NCBI RefSeq assembly: GCF_003597395.2
Contig: NC_133771.1
Coordinates: 58,696,353-58,760,352 of the forward strand
Direction of reading: 5' to 3'
Source: Chelonoidis abingdonii
Lineage: Eukaryota > Chordata > Testudines > Testudinidae
Length of the DNA: 64,000 bases
The notes under the pieces are model-generated. The model was given only the letters and a program-made list of their open reading frames with translations, was not told where the DNA came from and made no database searches. The stretch's first letter is position 1. The number at the start of each line of letters is the position of its first letter. The position numbers and the translations under genes are program-made. Positions 48,001 to 57,372 of the stretch are shown in pieces.

Positions 48001-51000
48001 TGTTCTTTATTTAAAGTGTGTTTTTAAATCACAAAATGCCCTTACTGGATATTGGTGTCGATACTTGTACAAGTCTCTTGCAGCATAAAAGCTCCTCTTT
48101 GGTTTCGCTGTCAGCTCAGTTGCATCATCACTCTGAAATATTTAAAGAGTAGTTAACATCCACCTACAGCCAAACTGAACACTGATTTGTATTATTATGT
48201 TGTTCGACATTTTAAAATAATTATTTTGCAGAATGGGCTTCAACAATTCTGAATACATAGATCTACAACTGCATAAATTTACTTAAGCTTTCATCAAACA
48301 GTATAAATATGTGACAGGAAGGATATTTTTAACACAACAACTTTACTTTAACACATGAACAAAAGCAGGGCTAGTACACATGGTAGATGCTTTTATAACT
48401 TCTATAATCTCTTGAATTTGGACCAATAGGTTGGCCAGTGATTTATTTACTGAATGTAAAACTTATCTAGAAATTATTTAAAAAGCGCAAACGCTTATGA
48501 CAAAATAAGAAGTGGCTGAACATGAAAGCGAAGCATAACTATACCTTTATGTTAGTGAAATCAGACTATTCATAAATCTGTGTCATATCTTACCATGAAA
48601 GCATACCTATAGCTACCACTGCATCCTGTGGAAGAAAACTGTTGAATGGCAAAAAAGAATATTTGTAGCACTGTCAAACTATTTTATATAATTCAGTAAA
48701 CTTGTGTTTAGAGCTGTCAAGGCTGATTCCCCACTCTGGCACTTCGAGTGCAGAAGGTGGGGCCCGCAAGGATTCTAAAAATTAAAACTGGCCATTCTAG
48801 GCTGGTATTAAACTCCCAAGGTTACAGCTTTTCTCTGATGTTGACTTGGTAAATGCTGCCACCACCCAAATGCAAACCCCTTTTGGACCCAGGAAAGAGC
48901 ACTTGGGAATTCCTCCCTGGGGGGTACCCTCAAGCCCTTTCACACACACCCCCTTCCAGGAAAGAGCTAAGAAAGAAAACAAAGGAAATCAGCTGTTGCC
49001 ATCAGCTAATTAAACATGTGCACAAACCTCTTAAGGCACCAAATATCCAATCCTGTTCTTAAAAAAAGGTAAATTTTATTAAAAACAAAAAGAAAGAAAA
49101 TAAATTTGGCACTTAGGCTTTTGCTAGATTTTAAAAGAGCAATTCCAAAAATTAAGCACCCAAAATAGCTTTTTGGGGGGTTCACCTTACAGGTTACAAG
49201 CAGAGGTAGGCAACCTATGGCACGGCACACAAGCTGATTTTCAGTGGCACTCACACTGCCCTGGTCCTGGCCACTGGTCTGGGGCGGGGGGGAAAGGGGG
49301 CTCTACATTTTAATTTAATTTCAAATGAAGCTTCTTAAACATTTTTAAAATCTTATTTAGTTTACATACAACAATAGTTTAGTTATATATTATAGACTTA
49401 TAGAAAGAGACCTTCTAAAATGTTAAAATGCATTACTTTGGCACGCAAAACCTTAAATTAGAATGAATAAATGAAGACTAGGCACACCACTTCTGAAAGG
49501 TTGCTGACCCCTGGGTTACAAACAAACAAAAGCAATCTGAGGTTAGAACAGAGGAGTTCACAAGCCTTACAGAAAATAAAAGAAATAAACCTAATTGGGT
49601 CTTTCTAGACATTCCTAATCTATTTACATACTTGGGTAGCTCTAGGTATAATCTGATGATTTCCATACCTGGCAAAAAGTTTTTTACAGCATACTCATAA
49701 CCCTGACTTGCTCTGTTCCCCTCTCTCCGGAGAACAACCACAGAACATAAAGGGAAAGCTTTTCTCCCAAATTTTAAAAAGTTCTAGCCTTCCCATTGGC
49801 TCTTTTGGTTAGGTGCCCACTCCCTTTTCTTTACCTGGAGGACTTTTTAACCCTTTAAAGGTAAAGCAAGCAGCCACCAAGAGGGACTTCATAGCTAACT
49901 GACTGGCTGGGTGTCCATAAAAGGAAGCTACTCCTCCCCCACAAGAACGTAAGTTTACGTTCCAGTGAAAAGCATCATTAAACCCCTAAAGCAAAATTGT
50001 TCCTGGGGGAAGTGTGGGGGAAGCATTTATGAAAGCTTGTAGCAGATCCCAACTGTTCTGGAATCTATAAGCCTGATTCAGAGCCCAATGAAGTCAATGG
50101 AAAGACTCCCATTGGCTTTCAGCAGGTGCTGGATCAAGCTGTATACATTTCACAAAAACCCAACCAAAAGCATTCATGTACTGAGACTTGCTAATTCTGT
50201 TATGCATTTTATTTTTCACACCATTTTGTTTTCCACAATACTATAATCAGAGATACTGCTATTTGTTTTAAGATATAGAAATAAAACTCTCTTACAGAAA
50301 TCAATACACAAACTTTTTTGGGGGGGGGGAAACACATTCTTTTACACCTTATTTGTGGTAGTACAGACAGAGCCTGGGGTTCTCCTGTGAGATCACATCC
50401 TCCATCCACTGTACCCCAAACTCCCTGCCATTAATACATTGTTTACAAGATGCTTTGATGACAGACTGGCTCTGACTCCAACTAAAGATAAAACATGCTT
50501 ACTTGGACAGCAAATACCCTTTGATAATTAAATACCAGGCATTAGCTGCTCCACCATGATACATGAAGCAGAATGACAGTAAATTTTAAAATTGTAGCTC
50601 TTACTTCATTTATGTATACCTCAAAAAATAAACACTTCTACAAAGCTAAGAAAAAGCTGGACCTCATTGATGAAGTTCTGACGCCACTGAAATCAATGAC
50701 TGTTTTGCCATTGACTTAACTGGGTCAGGATTTCATCCTATGTTCCTAAAACGTAGAACTCAGTACATGAAACTCTCAAAATCAGGTCCAGTCAGAAGTC
50801 ACAAATCTGTGTTGTGTACTACCCAATACTTATACATATCCTCAACCCATTCAACAGAAGGGGTCAGTTTAGAAAAAAAAATAATTTTGGTGTTTCAAAG
50901 TTTAAAAAATAATCTTCACTGTGGATGTCACCAAAGACTTAGCGCAGGCTTTCTGATTGAAATTGTAAGCACATTGCAAGGGTTACCGTATATACTCAAT

Positions 51001-53728
51001 CATAAGCCGATGGGCCAGACCAGGCAGCGCGGCTGCAGCATGTTCTAGCGGGCAGGGCAGCCTGCTCCGGTGGTGTAGCCACAGCCTGCTCTGGGGGGCA
51101 GGGCCGAGCGGCACAGCTTCAGCCTGCCAGCCCCGGAGCTGCAGCTGCTTCAGAGGCTGCGGGGGAGTAGCATGGCCAGAAGTGGAGAGACTCTGCCCCT
51201 GCCTCTTCCCTTCTGGCTGTGCTGCCTCTCCTTGCCCCCTCTGTTGGGGGGAGGGGCTATGTCCCACCTCTCCCTCTCTATATCCAGTCATAAGCTGACC
51301 ACCTTCTCTGGTGCTTCCCTTTTTTACTAAAAATATGCAACTTATGAATGAGTATATATGGTAGTTATCTCACTTTATGGCTTAGGAAGATCTGCTGCTA
51401 TAGTAAATCTGAAAAAACAAATTGACTTGTCTTGGACATTGAAGTGTAAGAATGCTTACCATAAGACGACACTTGCAAGTTGTGCAATATATGTGTGTTT
51501 GGACTGATCTTATGTTGTTAGTTTTTCTAGTGCCATCTATGATACACAACATTTAATTCTAATTGTCTCAAACATGAGACAATATTCAGTTTAGATTCCT
51601 AGGCACTGGTTCTACCCTCAGTTACATGGGATGCATGTGCACCTCCTATTAATGTCAATGGGAGCTGCACATGAGTAATTGAGGGTCATACTGGGCCTTT
51701 AGGTTTTATTTACATAAGCCTTTTTTTTCCTTCAAAATTTCCACCACTTCTGCCACCAGTTCTGCTACTCTGGGGGTAACAGTGGTAGGAATGATGTTAT
51801 ACATAGCACCTAGCGGCTAGCCCTGCTCAGAATCGGTATATGTGTTATGGCAACTAAAATAGTGGCAGCTGCTGATACGCTGGCACCCAAGCGCAGTCAA
51901 TTATTTTTTGGCAAGGTCCAAATTTCTTGGGCAAGATCTAGTCAAGGTTCATATTCTGGAGAAAATAATAAAAAAATAACAATAATGATAATAGTAGTAA
52001 ATACATAGATTTTTGGGGTCCATTCAAAAACATCTGGCGGTCTGGATCTGGCCCCATGTCCGCCTATTGATTGGGTGCCAGCAGGGATAATCTACACAAA
52101 GGCTCCCACTGTCACTACTCTTCGTAGAACACTACAGATGCTAGCAATGGTGGTAACTGTAAGGGAAATTTCCTACTATAGATAAAATCTTAGCATAGAA
52201 ACAAACATGGAAGCCTCAGAGACATCAAGACCACATCAATATACTAGTCTTATATCTCTTAATAAGCTGCTCCTGCCTAGTTTGACAGCTACTCTACTAA
52301 AATACCAATTCTCAACCTTTTCAGCAACTGTACTAGTTCAGCAGACACTGATCCCAATGTCTGGTAAGGTGCTGAACTCTGTGTTACGGATGGCTGAGCA
52401 CTTTCAAACCCCACTAAAGTCACTCAGCCTGTTGTAGGTTCAGGATCACAATACCTTGGTTATACCAACCAGTGCAAATCACTTTCTATCCTTTTGTGCA
52501 CAATTTGTGGACCCTGAGCTGTCCCAAACCTCAGACAGGTGCAATCATGAGAGAGCAGCAAAGATACCACTGCAACTAACTTACAGATGAATGGGAAATA
52601 GGTAGCAAAGCAATGTGACCTTGCACTGAGGATCATTATTAAAAGTGGAGCATAAAACTCCAATCACAGGTGCCAGAAAGTACTAGAAGTAACACTTTAA
52701 TTATTGTACTTGGCATGTTTCATCTCGAAGGACTCTACACATATTAACTAACTTTCCCTCTCAAGAGAGATTAAGTCTTCATAGAGAGGTGAAATTAAAA
52801 GACCTGCCATAGGCCACACCAAGGTGTCAATATCAGAGCCAAGATTAGACCTCCTGAGTTCCTGGCTTCCCAGTCCTTTGCTCTATCCACACATTCCCCA
52901 TGGTTGGTAACCATTGCATTAGATTACTAAGAGGATAGCAAAACAATCTTGGTCTCAAACAGCCCTTGAGGCCAGAAGAAATAAGCTGTGAAGCAAATTG
53001 TGCAATAGGGGAAATACATAAAAAAAATCCCCACAGCCCAACACACTTCCTCCTTTTTCAGCCTAATACAGAACACACGTCACCAAGAGGAAAACAAGCA
53101 ACCCGGCAGCAGCAGGCGGCACACACAGAAAGCAGCAAAGTCCCCAAGCGAGGTCTGCCTCCCCTTGCTCGGAGGTGCCACTCAGCCCCCTCCCGCCTTT
53201 TGTGCCGCTTTATTCCAAGGCAAAGATCCAGCCCAAATTACTCCTCCAACACAGCGTGCGGACGGGTACCGAGAAAGCGAAGCAAAGCCTCAGCGCCCCC
53301 ACCCTGCTGCAGCCATGGGACACTCATGACCGTAGAGACCTCCCACCGCCCTGGCTGGGGGCTGGGAGAAAACACCAGCCGCCGAGTGCAGGGCTGTCGG
53401 AGAACGGGGGTCTCTGCCTGGCTCCTAGCCAGCCTGCAGAAGTTGGCGGTGTCAGGGGTACCTGCTCAGGGCCGGGGGCTGCTGCTGCTGCTTCTCGGCC
53501 CCCTTCCACCTCTTCCCCTTCCTGCTGGGTCTCCTCGGGCCGGGCGCTTGCGGCAGGGAGCCGGGCCGGCGGCTCCGGGGCTGGATCATCCCCGCCGAGC
53601 GCCTCCTGCTGCTGCTGGTCCCCGCCTGGGTCCTGCAGCTCGGGCTCGGAGTCCGTCTCCCAGGTGGAGTCGCAGTCCTCCACCGTGGCGGGCTCCTTGA
53701 CGCTGACCCCGCTCAGCAGGCTGCCCAT
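41255..53728 (-). CDS. OGFRL1: OGFRL1, opioid growth factor receptor-like 1 (7 coding exons)
   Basis: Seven exons (41255-42020, 43084-43229, 43366-43432, 43530-43608, 47570-47648, 48046-48132, 53462-53728) join in frame to 496 residues. The human protein, as I recall it, has about 450. Exon 1 (residues 1-89) is an acidic, Pro/Ala/Gln-rich leader with conserved TVEDCDSTWETDSEPE. The OGFr N-terminal domain spans roughly residues 105-325. It is recognised by SFYAARDLYKYRHQYP, NKIPFKPDGV, YEKLEHNHTYIQWLFPLREQ, FLLAYKMMLEFFGIKL, NYLRITRILKSLGELGYE and SALEYFVYTIRDRRERRQLL. Residues about 329-496 are a disordered Ser/Lys/Glu/Asn-rich tail without the C-terminal repeats of human OGFR. Function of the family is poorly known: OGFR binds met-enkephalin at the nuclear envelope, and ligand binding by OGFRL1 is not established. 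The start is chosen because it gives the conserved MG start. All splice sites are GT-AG and no stop or frameshift is present. Introns 4 (97 bp) and 5 (136 bp) are short. Introns 1 and 3 are filled with transposons. Confidence 0.96.
42085..42320 (+). mobile_element. MIR SINE remnant in intron 6
   Basis: Shows 'agtctagtggttatagga', the core 'tcaccttgggacacgtcatt', 'ccatctgtaaaatgcagcta' and 'taatagtaccttcctcgtag', all in MIR order and orientation. Confidence 0.85.
43084..43229 (-). CDS. OGFRL1: OGFRL1 exon 6
   Basis: 146 nt, phase 0 in and phase 2 out. Encodes EFKKTKEAIRRFLLAYKMML then EFFGIKLIDKTGNVARAANW and QERFQHLN. Acceptor 'gttttattag', donor GA|GTAAGT. Confidence 0.95.
43366..43432 (-). 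CDS. OGFRL1: OGFRL1 exon 5
   Basis: 67 nt, phase 2 in and phase 0 out. Encodes LFPLREQGLNFYAKELTAYE then IE. Acceptor with a long T-run then 'aaacag', donor GAG|GTAATG. Confidence 0.95.
43530..43608 (-). CDS. OGFRL1: OGFRL1 exon 4
   Basis: 79 nt, phase 1 in and phase 2 out. Encodes VYIEEVLNKWKGDYEKLEHN then HTYIQ. Acceptor 'tttatacag', donor CAGTG|GTTGGT, a weaker donor lacking the usual GTRAGT. Confidence 0.95.
44872..45779. mobile_element. hAT DNA transposon relic in intron 3
   Basis: Perfect 16-bp terminal inverted repeat CAGTGGTTCCCAAACT and AGTTTGGGAACCACTG. Flanked by tcccagga (44864-44871) and tcctagga (45780-45787), an 8-bp duplication with one mismatch. A CR1 3' end has landed inside it (45427-45606). 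No transposase frame remains. Confidence 0.9.
45427..45606 (-). mobile_element. CR1 LINE 3' end nested in hAT element
   Basis: Plus strand begins 'acataagaatggctctactg' and 'ggtcagaccaagggtccatt', the complement of the CR1 terminus seen at 33740-33812. Runs to 'ctggcaaacagaggccaggg'. Confidence 0.92.
45969..46949 (+). mobile_element. solo LTR in intron 3
   Basis: Begins TGTGATGGAATG and ends GGTATGTCACA, so TG...CA ends are present. Flanks atccc and ctccc fit a 5-bp duplication with one mismatch. AATAAA signals near 46529-46535 would serve the LTR. A damaged sister is 16416-17880. Same transcriptional direction as the plus strand, so it opposes OGFRL1. Confidence 0.8.
47400..47560 (+). mobile_element. 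L2-like LINE fragment beside exon 3
   Basis: The plus frame reads NPLDLSAIFDILLDYS, which resembles the LDLSAAFDTVDH...LL block of L2-type reverse transcriptases. It runs to within about 10 bp of the exon 3 donor, which reads the opposite strand. Confidence 0.5.
47570..47648 (-). CDS. OGFRL1: OGFRL1 exon 3
   Basis: 79 nt, phase 0 in and phase 1 out. Encodes NFKDLRYQNDLCNLRFYKN then KIPFKPDG. The acceptor is a tandem cagCAG. I place the exon start after the second AG because that gives the YPNFKD junction known in mammals. Use of the first AG (47651) would add one Gln. Donor ATG|GTGAGT. Confidence 0.93.
47765..47840. mobile_element. small fold-back repeat in intron 2
   Basis: 'actcacatgcttaaaattaagcatgtg' (47784-47810) is a nearly perfect palindrome around 'aaaatt'. 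It is followed by 'gatcagggcc', as in other members of this miniature family. Confidence 0.6.
48046..48132 (-). CDS. OGFRL1: OGFRL1 exon 2
   Basis: 87 nt, residues 90-118, phase 0 at both ends. Acceptor 'aaatatttcag', donor CCA|GTAAGG. Encodes TAKPKRSFYAARDLYKYRHQ, entry into the OGFr N-terminal domain. Confidence 0.95.
48715..49943 (-). mobile_element. solo LTR in intron 1 with hAT insertion
   Basis: Plus strand starts TGTCAAGGCTGATTCCCCAC and ends CTACTCCTCCCCCACA. Flanks agagc (48710-48714) and agaac (49944-49948) fit a 5-bp duplication with one mismatch. Distant relative of 60284-61087. It lies in the same orientation as OGFRL1, so its signals could act on that strand. A 314-bp hAT MITE sits at 49200-49513. 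Confidence 0.82.
49200..49513. mobile_element. hAT MITE nested in the intron 1 LTR
   Basis: Ends 'cagaggtaggcaacctatgg' and 'ggttgctgacccctg' are inverted repeats. GGTTACAA occurs on both sides (49192-49199 and 49514-49521), a perfect 8-bp duplication with one extra base at the left edge. It shares end sequence with 16454-16667. Confidence 0.88.
50986..51361. mobile_element. DNA transposon with CCGTATATACTC ends, TA target
   Basis: Left CCGTATATACTCAATCATAAG and right CTTATGAATGAGTATATATGG are inverted repeats of about 20 bp with a few mismatches. TA flanks each side (50984-50985 and 51362-51363). The interior is GC-rich (51020-51250) with no transposase. Probably a Tc1/mariner-type MITE; the superfamily is uncertain. 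Confidence 0.75.
51370..52695. other. intron 1 sequence, nothing recognised
   Basis: AT-rich with a simple A/T stretch at 51959-52000. Short frames only. 49950-50985 is similar apart from a small fold-back block near 50060-50155. Confidence 0.4.
52700..52905 (-). mobile_element. MIR SINE remnant, antisense
   Basis: Contains 'gaaattaaaagacctgccat', 'cagagccaagattagacc' and 'tttgctctatccac', the complement of the MIR core and head. Diverged. Confidence 0.6.
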
Positions 53729-54160
53729 CGGGGACAGGGAGGCGCGATGGCAGCCCCCGAGCCGAGCGCCTTCGCCTCCTCCGGGAGGACGCGGAGAGCC
53801 GGGGGGGGGCCGCAGGCGGGCTAGAGCTGCAGCTGCTGCGGCTGGGGCATGTCGGTGCGGAGAGGCCGCAGGCGGGGAGGAGGCGGGAGCCCAGGCAGGA
53901 GGCGAGCGAGAGCAAGGCAAAGGCGGTAGCCGGGGCTGCCTGCGCCTCAGCCGGTCCCCAGCCTAGAGACACACACACGGGGAGGAGCCGGAGGCTTCGG
54001 GATTTCCACAGCAAGCGCTTGAGCACGCCCCTCCCCCCGGCTCCTGCATGAATGAGACACATGGGGCACGGGCTCGCTTAGGCGCCCTCGTGGGCTCGCC
54101 TGCACTAGCCGGTTAGCACGAGGTAGAGCTCTAGCCCCCTCCTCCAACGTGTAGGGCTAC
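53130..54160 (-). promoter_or_regulatory. OGFRL1: CpG island promoter of OGFRL1
   Basis: About 1 kb of GC-rich, CpG-dense sequence surrounds exon 1, in sharp contrast to the AT-rich flanks. The coding start is at 53728. The transcription start probably lies between about 53750 and 54060. There is no TATA box. A C-rich, GC-box-like run is at 54023-54045. This is the expected promoter type for a broadly expressed gene. Long frames on both strands here are composition artefacts. Confidence 0.8.
53462..53728 (-). CDS. OGFRL1: OGFRL1 exon 1 coding part
   Basis: Codes residues 1-89, ends in phase 0 at CCTGAGCAG|GTACCC. It starts MGSLLSGVSVKEP. Gly2 with Ser6 fits an N-myristoylation signal, as does the MGNLLGG start of human OGFRL1 as I recall it. 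The ATG lacks a strong Kozak -3 purine (C at -3) but has G at +4. An in-frame upstream ATG at 53920 would add 64 residues of Pro/Ala/Arg-rich sequence and is rejected as 5' leader. Confidence 0.92.
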
Positions 54161-54390
54161 ACTGCAGCTACAGGTGTAATTTCCAGCTTGTGTAGACATA
54201 GCCGTGCTAGTGGCACAGAGGGTGGCTCCGTCCAAGATCCTAGGGGTACTACTAGGGCAGCTAGCTCATACCTCCGGCCCTCCCCCCCAGGGCTACACTT
54301 CTGTTTTTATGGGGCTCAATCAAAGCTAGGCCATGTACTTCTACCTGAGCTGGCAATGACATCTCCAGCATCAGCATAGACATATCCCAT
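54140..54390. mobile_element. fold-back MITE next to the promoter
   Basis: 'gggctacactgcagctacag' and 'gtgtaatttccagcttgtgt' on the left pair with 'gagctggcaatgacatctcc' and 'atagacatatccc' on the right. The central TATTTTTAG box is decayed here. Same family as 13660-13960. Confidence 0.6.
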
Positions 54391-54589
54391 GTGAGGTAGC
54401 AGTAGTGATACACTTTGGCTTGCACAGAAGGGGTTGGGGTGGGCATGGTGTAGAGCAGAGGTCAAGTGAGTTTCTCTGAAAAGCTACTAACTCATCCTAT
54501 ATGTAGTATTGATGCAAGCTGCTACTTCAGCACAACAATTGAAGGCTGCTGGCTGAACCTCCAATCCCTTAGGATTCCCAGCTAGGGTG

Positions 54590-54775
54590 ACCAGCAAGCA
54601 ACTGTGAAAAATTAGGACTTTTTTTTGCTGGGGCAGGGGGGAGAGAAGCTAGGGTGACCAGCTAGCAACTGTGAAAAAACAGGACAGAGAGTGGGGGGTA
54701 ATAGGCACCTATATAAGAAAAAGTCCCCAAAAATGGGACTGTCCCTATAAAAACAGGACATCTGGACACCCTAAG
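54590..54775. mobile_element. short DNA-transposon MITE, partly duplicated
   Basis: 'ctagggtgaccag' opens the element at 54593 and again at 54652. The end 'aggacatctggacaccct' is inverted to it (AGGGTGTCCAGATGTCC). The interior 'gggactgtccctataaaaac' is typical of a very common turtle MITE. The first 60 bp look like a tandem partial copy. Confidence 0.7.
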
Positions 54776-55112
54776 AGAAGGTGTGGTTGCATATATAAGA
54801 TCAAGACCCTAATATCAGGGCAGTTCTGATAATATGAGGGTGTCTGATACCCTACTCCCACCCCCATGTCCTTTTCATGCAATCTACCTATTCCTAACCA
54901 GAAGTCAGCTATCACTGCATGTAGGCCTGCTCAGCAGTCCTCCCCCGCTTCCTCTCATTTCCATGTGACTTACTGGACCAGCAGCTGCACTCATCCATAC
55001 CAACAGAGAGGTCCATTTTTTGAAGCTTGCCCCAAAGAAGGCATCACAGCTGCATGCTGCCAACTAGCAAGAGGATGACACCAGGGTACCAAGGTACCAG
55101 TAGATCTTTGGT

Positions 55113-55595
55113 ATGATGCTAGCAGGGATCATGATTTTGGGGAACAAGAACCAAAGTGCCAGGCTGTACAATGAGATTTCAAATACATTGTCTAGGGAGG
55201 GAATCCAACAAATAGGACCACACTGTAAGGAGAAAATCAAAGGGATTAAGATGCTTTTCTGGAAGGCTAAGGACCATAAATTCCAGTCTGGTATTTCACC
55301 AAAGACATGTCTGCCCTATGATGAGATGGACTGCTTCATTAGCAGTGCCACAAGTATGGACCCTGATTTTACAGTGGACAGTTTAAGGGCTCTGGGCAGG
55401 GTTGTGAGTCAGCTGGATAGCAAGGAACACATAGAGCAAGACGACAGAAAATTGGAGCTAGAGGAACTAGTTTTTGGTGCTTCTGGGCCCAGTCTGAGCT
55501 GGGTCTTGAATCCCAGGACATGTTTGGGAATGAGACTGAAGCAACAGGAAGGGACATCTCAAATCCATAGTTTAAGGTCAGAAGGGATCATCTAG
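55113..55595 (+). pseudogene. Myb/SANT-like DNA-binding domain fragment
   Basis: A 160-codon open frame. Its segment from about residue 16 to 76 (SARLYNEISNTLSREGI, then HCKEKIKGIKMLFWKAKD and KTCLPYDEMDCF) follows the pattern of Myb/SANT-like (trihelix-type) domains found in MSANTD/ZSCAN29-like proteins and Harbinger-related genes. The pattern is R..Y..I...L...G......C..KIK.L...Y.K.K, then a short linker and T...YDE...I. Residues about 77-130 are acidic. The first helix with its Trp is missing in this frame and may lie upstream in another frame (about 55090-55160). The C-terminus runs into a CR1. It could be a gene relic, a retrocopy or a transposon-derived fragment. No RNA evidence is visible. 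Confidence 0.5.
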
Positions 55596-55805
55596 TCTGA
55601 CCTCCTGTATAGCACATGCCATTAAATTTATTCCCATATTGAGTCCAATAACTTGTGTTTGGCAAAAGTATATCTTCCAGAATGGTATCCAGCACTTCTC
55701 ATAGTATTTTGTTCCAATGGTTAATCAACCTCACTATTACAAATTTGTGCCTTATTTTTTAAATTGTCTGGCTTCAGCTTCTAGCTACTGGTTCTTGTCA
55801 GAATC
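55565..55805 (-). mobile_element. CR1 LINE 3' fragment, antisense
   Basis: Plus strand opens 'tttaaggtcagaagggatca' and 'tctagtctgacctcctgtat', the complement of the CR1 3' end, as at 2105. Ends near 55805. Confidence 0.88.
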
Positions 55806-56005
55806 ATCCCTTGGGTAGGGTGAATCGGGGCGACCACTCCAGGCCCCCCGTGCTTTGGTGGCCCTGGTGGGCTGGTGCGATTGGCTGGCACAGTCAGTCC
55901 TGGAAGAGGTGAATCTGTCCTGTCTGCCCCAGGCCCCCCTGTTCCTGGCCCTGCACTTTGAGAGGCCCTGCGGGCTAGTGCGATTGGCCGGCACAGTCAG
56001 TCCTG
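55806..56005. repeat. two-copy tandem duplication, period 103 bp
   Basis: 'gattggctggcacagtcagt' (from about 55880) returns as 'gattggccggcacagtcagt' 103 bp later (from about 55982). Surrounding blocks (aggcccccc, ggtggccctg against gaggccctgc) also repeat. GC-rich. Sits exactly between two CR1 fragments of opposite orientation. Confidence 0.8.
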
Positions 56006-56009
56006 GAAG

Positions 56010-56465
56010 AAAAGACGGACTGTTCAGCTTGGAAAAGAGATGACTAAGCAGGGATATGATACAGGTCTATAAAATCCTGAATGGTGTAGAGAAAGTGAAT
56101 ATGGAAGTGTTACTTGCCCCTTCTCATAACACAAGAACCAGGGGTCATCCAATTAAATTAATAGGCAGAAGGTTTAAAACAAACACTTCTTCACACAACA
56201 CACAGTCTACCTGTGAAACTCATTGCCAGTGGATGTTTTAAAGGCCAAAGCTATAACAGGATTCAAAAAAGGAAAGTTCGTGAAGGACAGGTCCATCAAT
56301 GACTATTAGCCAAGATGGTCAGGGATGCAAACCCTATGCTCTGGTTCCCCCTAGCCTCTGACTGCTAGAAGCTAGGAGTTGGGACCTGGCATTGAACACT
56401 GTTGGAAGTCAGGGTCCTGCAGTAGATGGACCATTGGTCTGACCCATATGACTGTTCTTATGAGT
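56010..56465 (+). mobile_element. CR1 LINE 3' end
   Basis: Same subfamily as 33319-33812: 'cagcttggaaaagagatgac', 'ttcttcacacaacacacagt', 'gtccatcaatgactattagc', ending 'gaccattggtctgacccata' then 'gttcttatgag'. Its end abuts the L2-derived 71-bp block. Confidence 0.92.
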
Positions 56466-56536
56466 TGATCTCATCTAAGCACTGAGACATCTTGGTGGTA
56501 GTGGTGTGCACATATGTGGTAAAGAAAAGATAAAGC
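56466..56536 (-). repeat. left copy of 71-bp direct repeat (L2-derived)
   Basis: Identical to 59255-59325 except two transitions. It ends one base before the TGTCA start of the LTR. The sequence belongs to an L2-type LINE read on the minus strand, whose continuation is at 59326-59520. Confidence 0.95.
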
Positions 56537-57372
56537 TGTCATAAACAGATAGCTACGGGTTAATGTTTCTTTTCCCTGTAAAGGGTTAACAAAGAACCAA
56601 ACACCTGACCAGAGGACCAATCAGGAAACCGGATTTTTCAAAGTGAGGGAGGGAACTTCTGGTTTTGGGTTTTGTTCTGCCTGTTTGTTTTCTCTCGGCT
56701 ATGAGAGAAGAGGTTTTCTTTCTATCTCCAAGCTTCTTTCTACCTTTGTTTACCAAGTGTGAGTACAAAAGAAAAGCAATAGGTTATATTGTGATTTGTA
56801 TTTACATGTGTGTATCTTGCTGGAATGTTTCAAATGGTTATCTTTTTGAATCAGACTGTTTATTCATATTTTCTTTAAGCAATAACCCTGTATATGTCAT
56901 CTTGATGCAGAGTTTATATGTTATGTCTTTTGCTTTCTTTTTATATAAAGCTTTCTCTTTAAAACTGCTTGAGTGTTTTCTCTGGTTAAGGCTACAGAAC
57001 GAGGGAGGGGGAAATCATCTCTTGTGTTAGCTTGACTAGGTTTGAATGCATAGCCTCGGGGGGGAGGGGGAAGTAAATTGCCCTCTCTGTTTGCATTCAA
57101 GGAGTTTAAGTACAGTATCGCCCAGGATAACCCAGGAGGGAAAGTGGGGATGGATAAAGAGGAGACAAGGGGAGGAGTGTTTTTCCCTTTGGGGTGAGAC
57201 TCAGGGTTTTCTGAGTCTTGGGTCCCCAGAGAAGATTTTGGGAGAGTGTACAGGCACGGATTCCTGGTTGGGGCAGCGAGATCAGGTCCAAGCTGGTAAT
57301 AAGCTGGGAGTTTCATGCTAAGCACCCAGCTTTTGGACGCTAAGGTCCAGATTTGGGACAGAGGCTATTACA
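56537..57372 (+). mobile_element. 5' LTR of a Ty3/gypsy-like element
   Basis: 836 bp, starting TGTCATAAACAGATAG and ending GGCTATTACA. A TATA-like tatataaag occurs at about 56942-56950. Solo relative at 18633-19479 (minus). The left terminus is intact to the base. There is no matching 3' LTR in the window; the element is truncated on its right. Confidence 0.85.

Noticed and set aside
53324..54062. Long open frames of 158-263 codons on both strands in the CpG island
   Set aside because: Only the frame starting MGSLL at 53728 fits OGFRL1 exon 1. The others are GC-rich shadows with Pro/Ala/Arg-rich translations.
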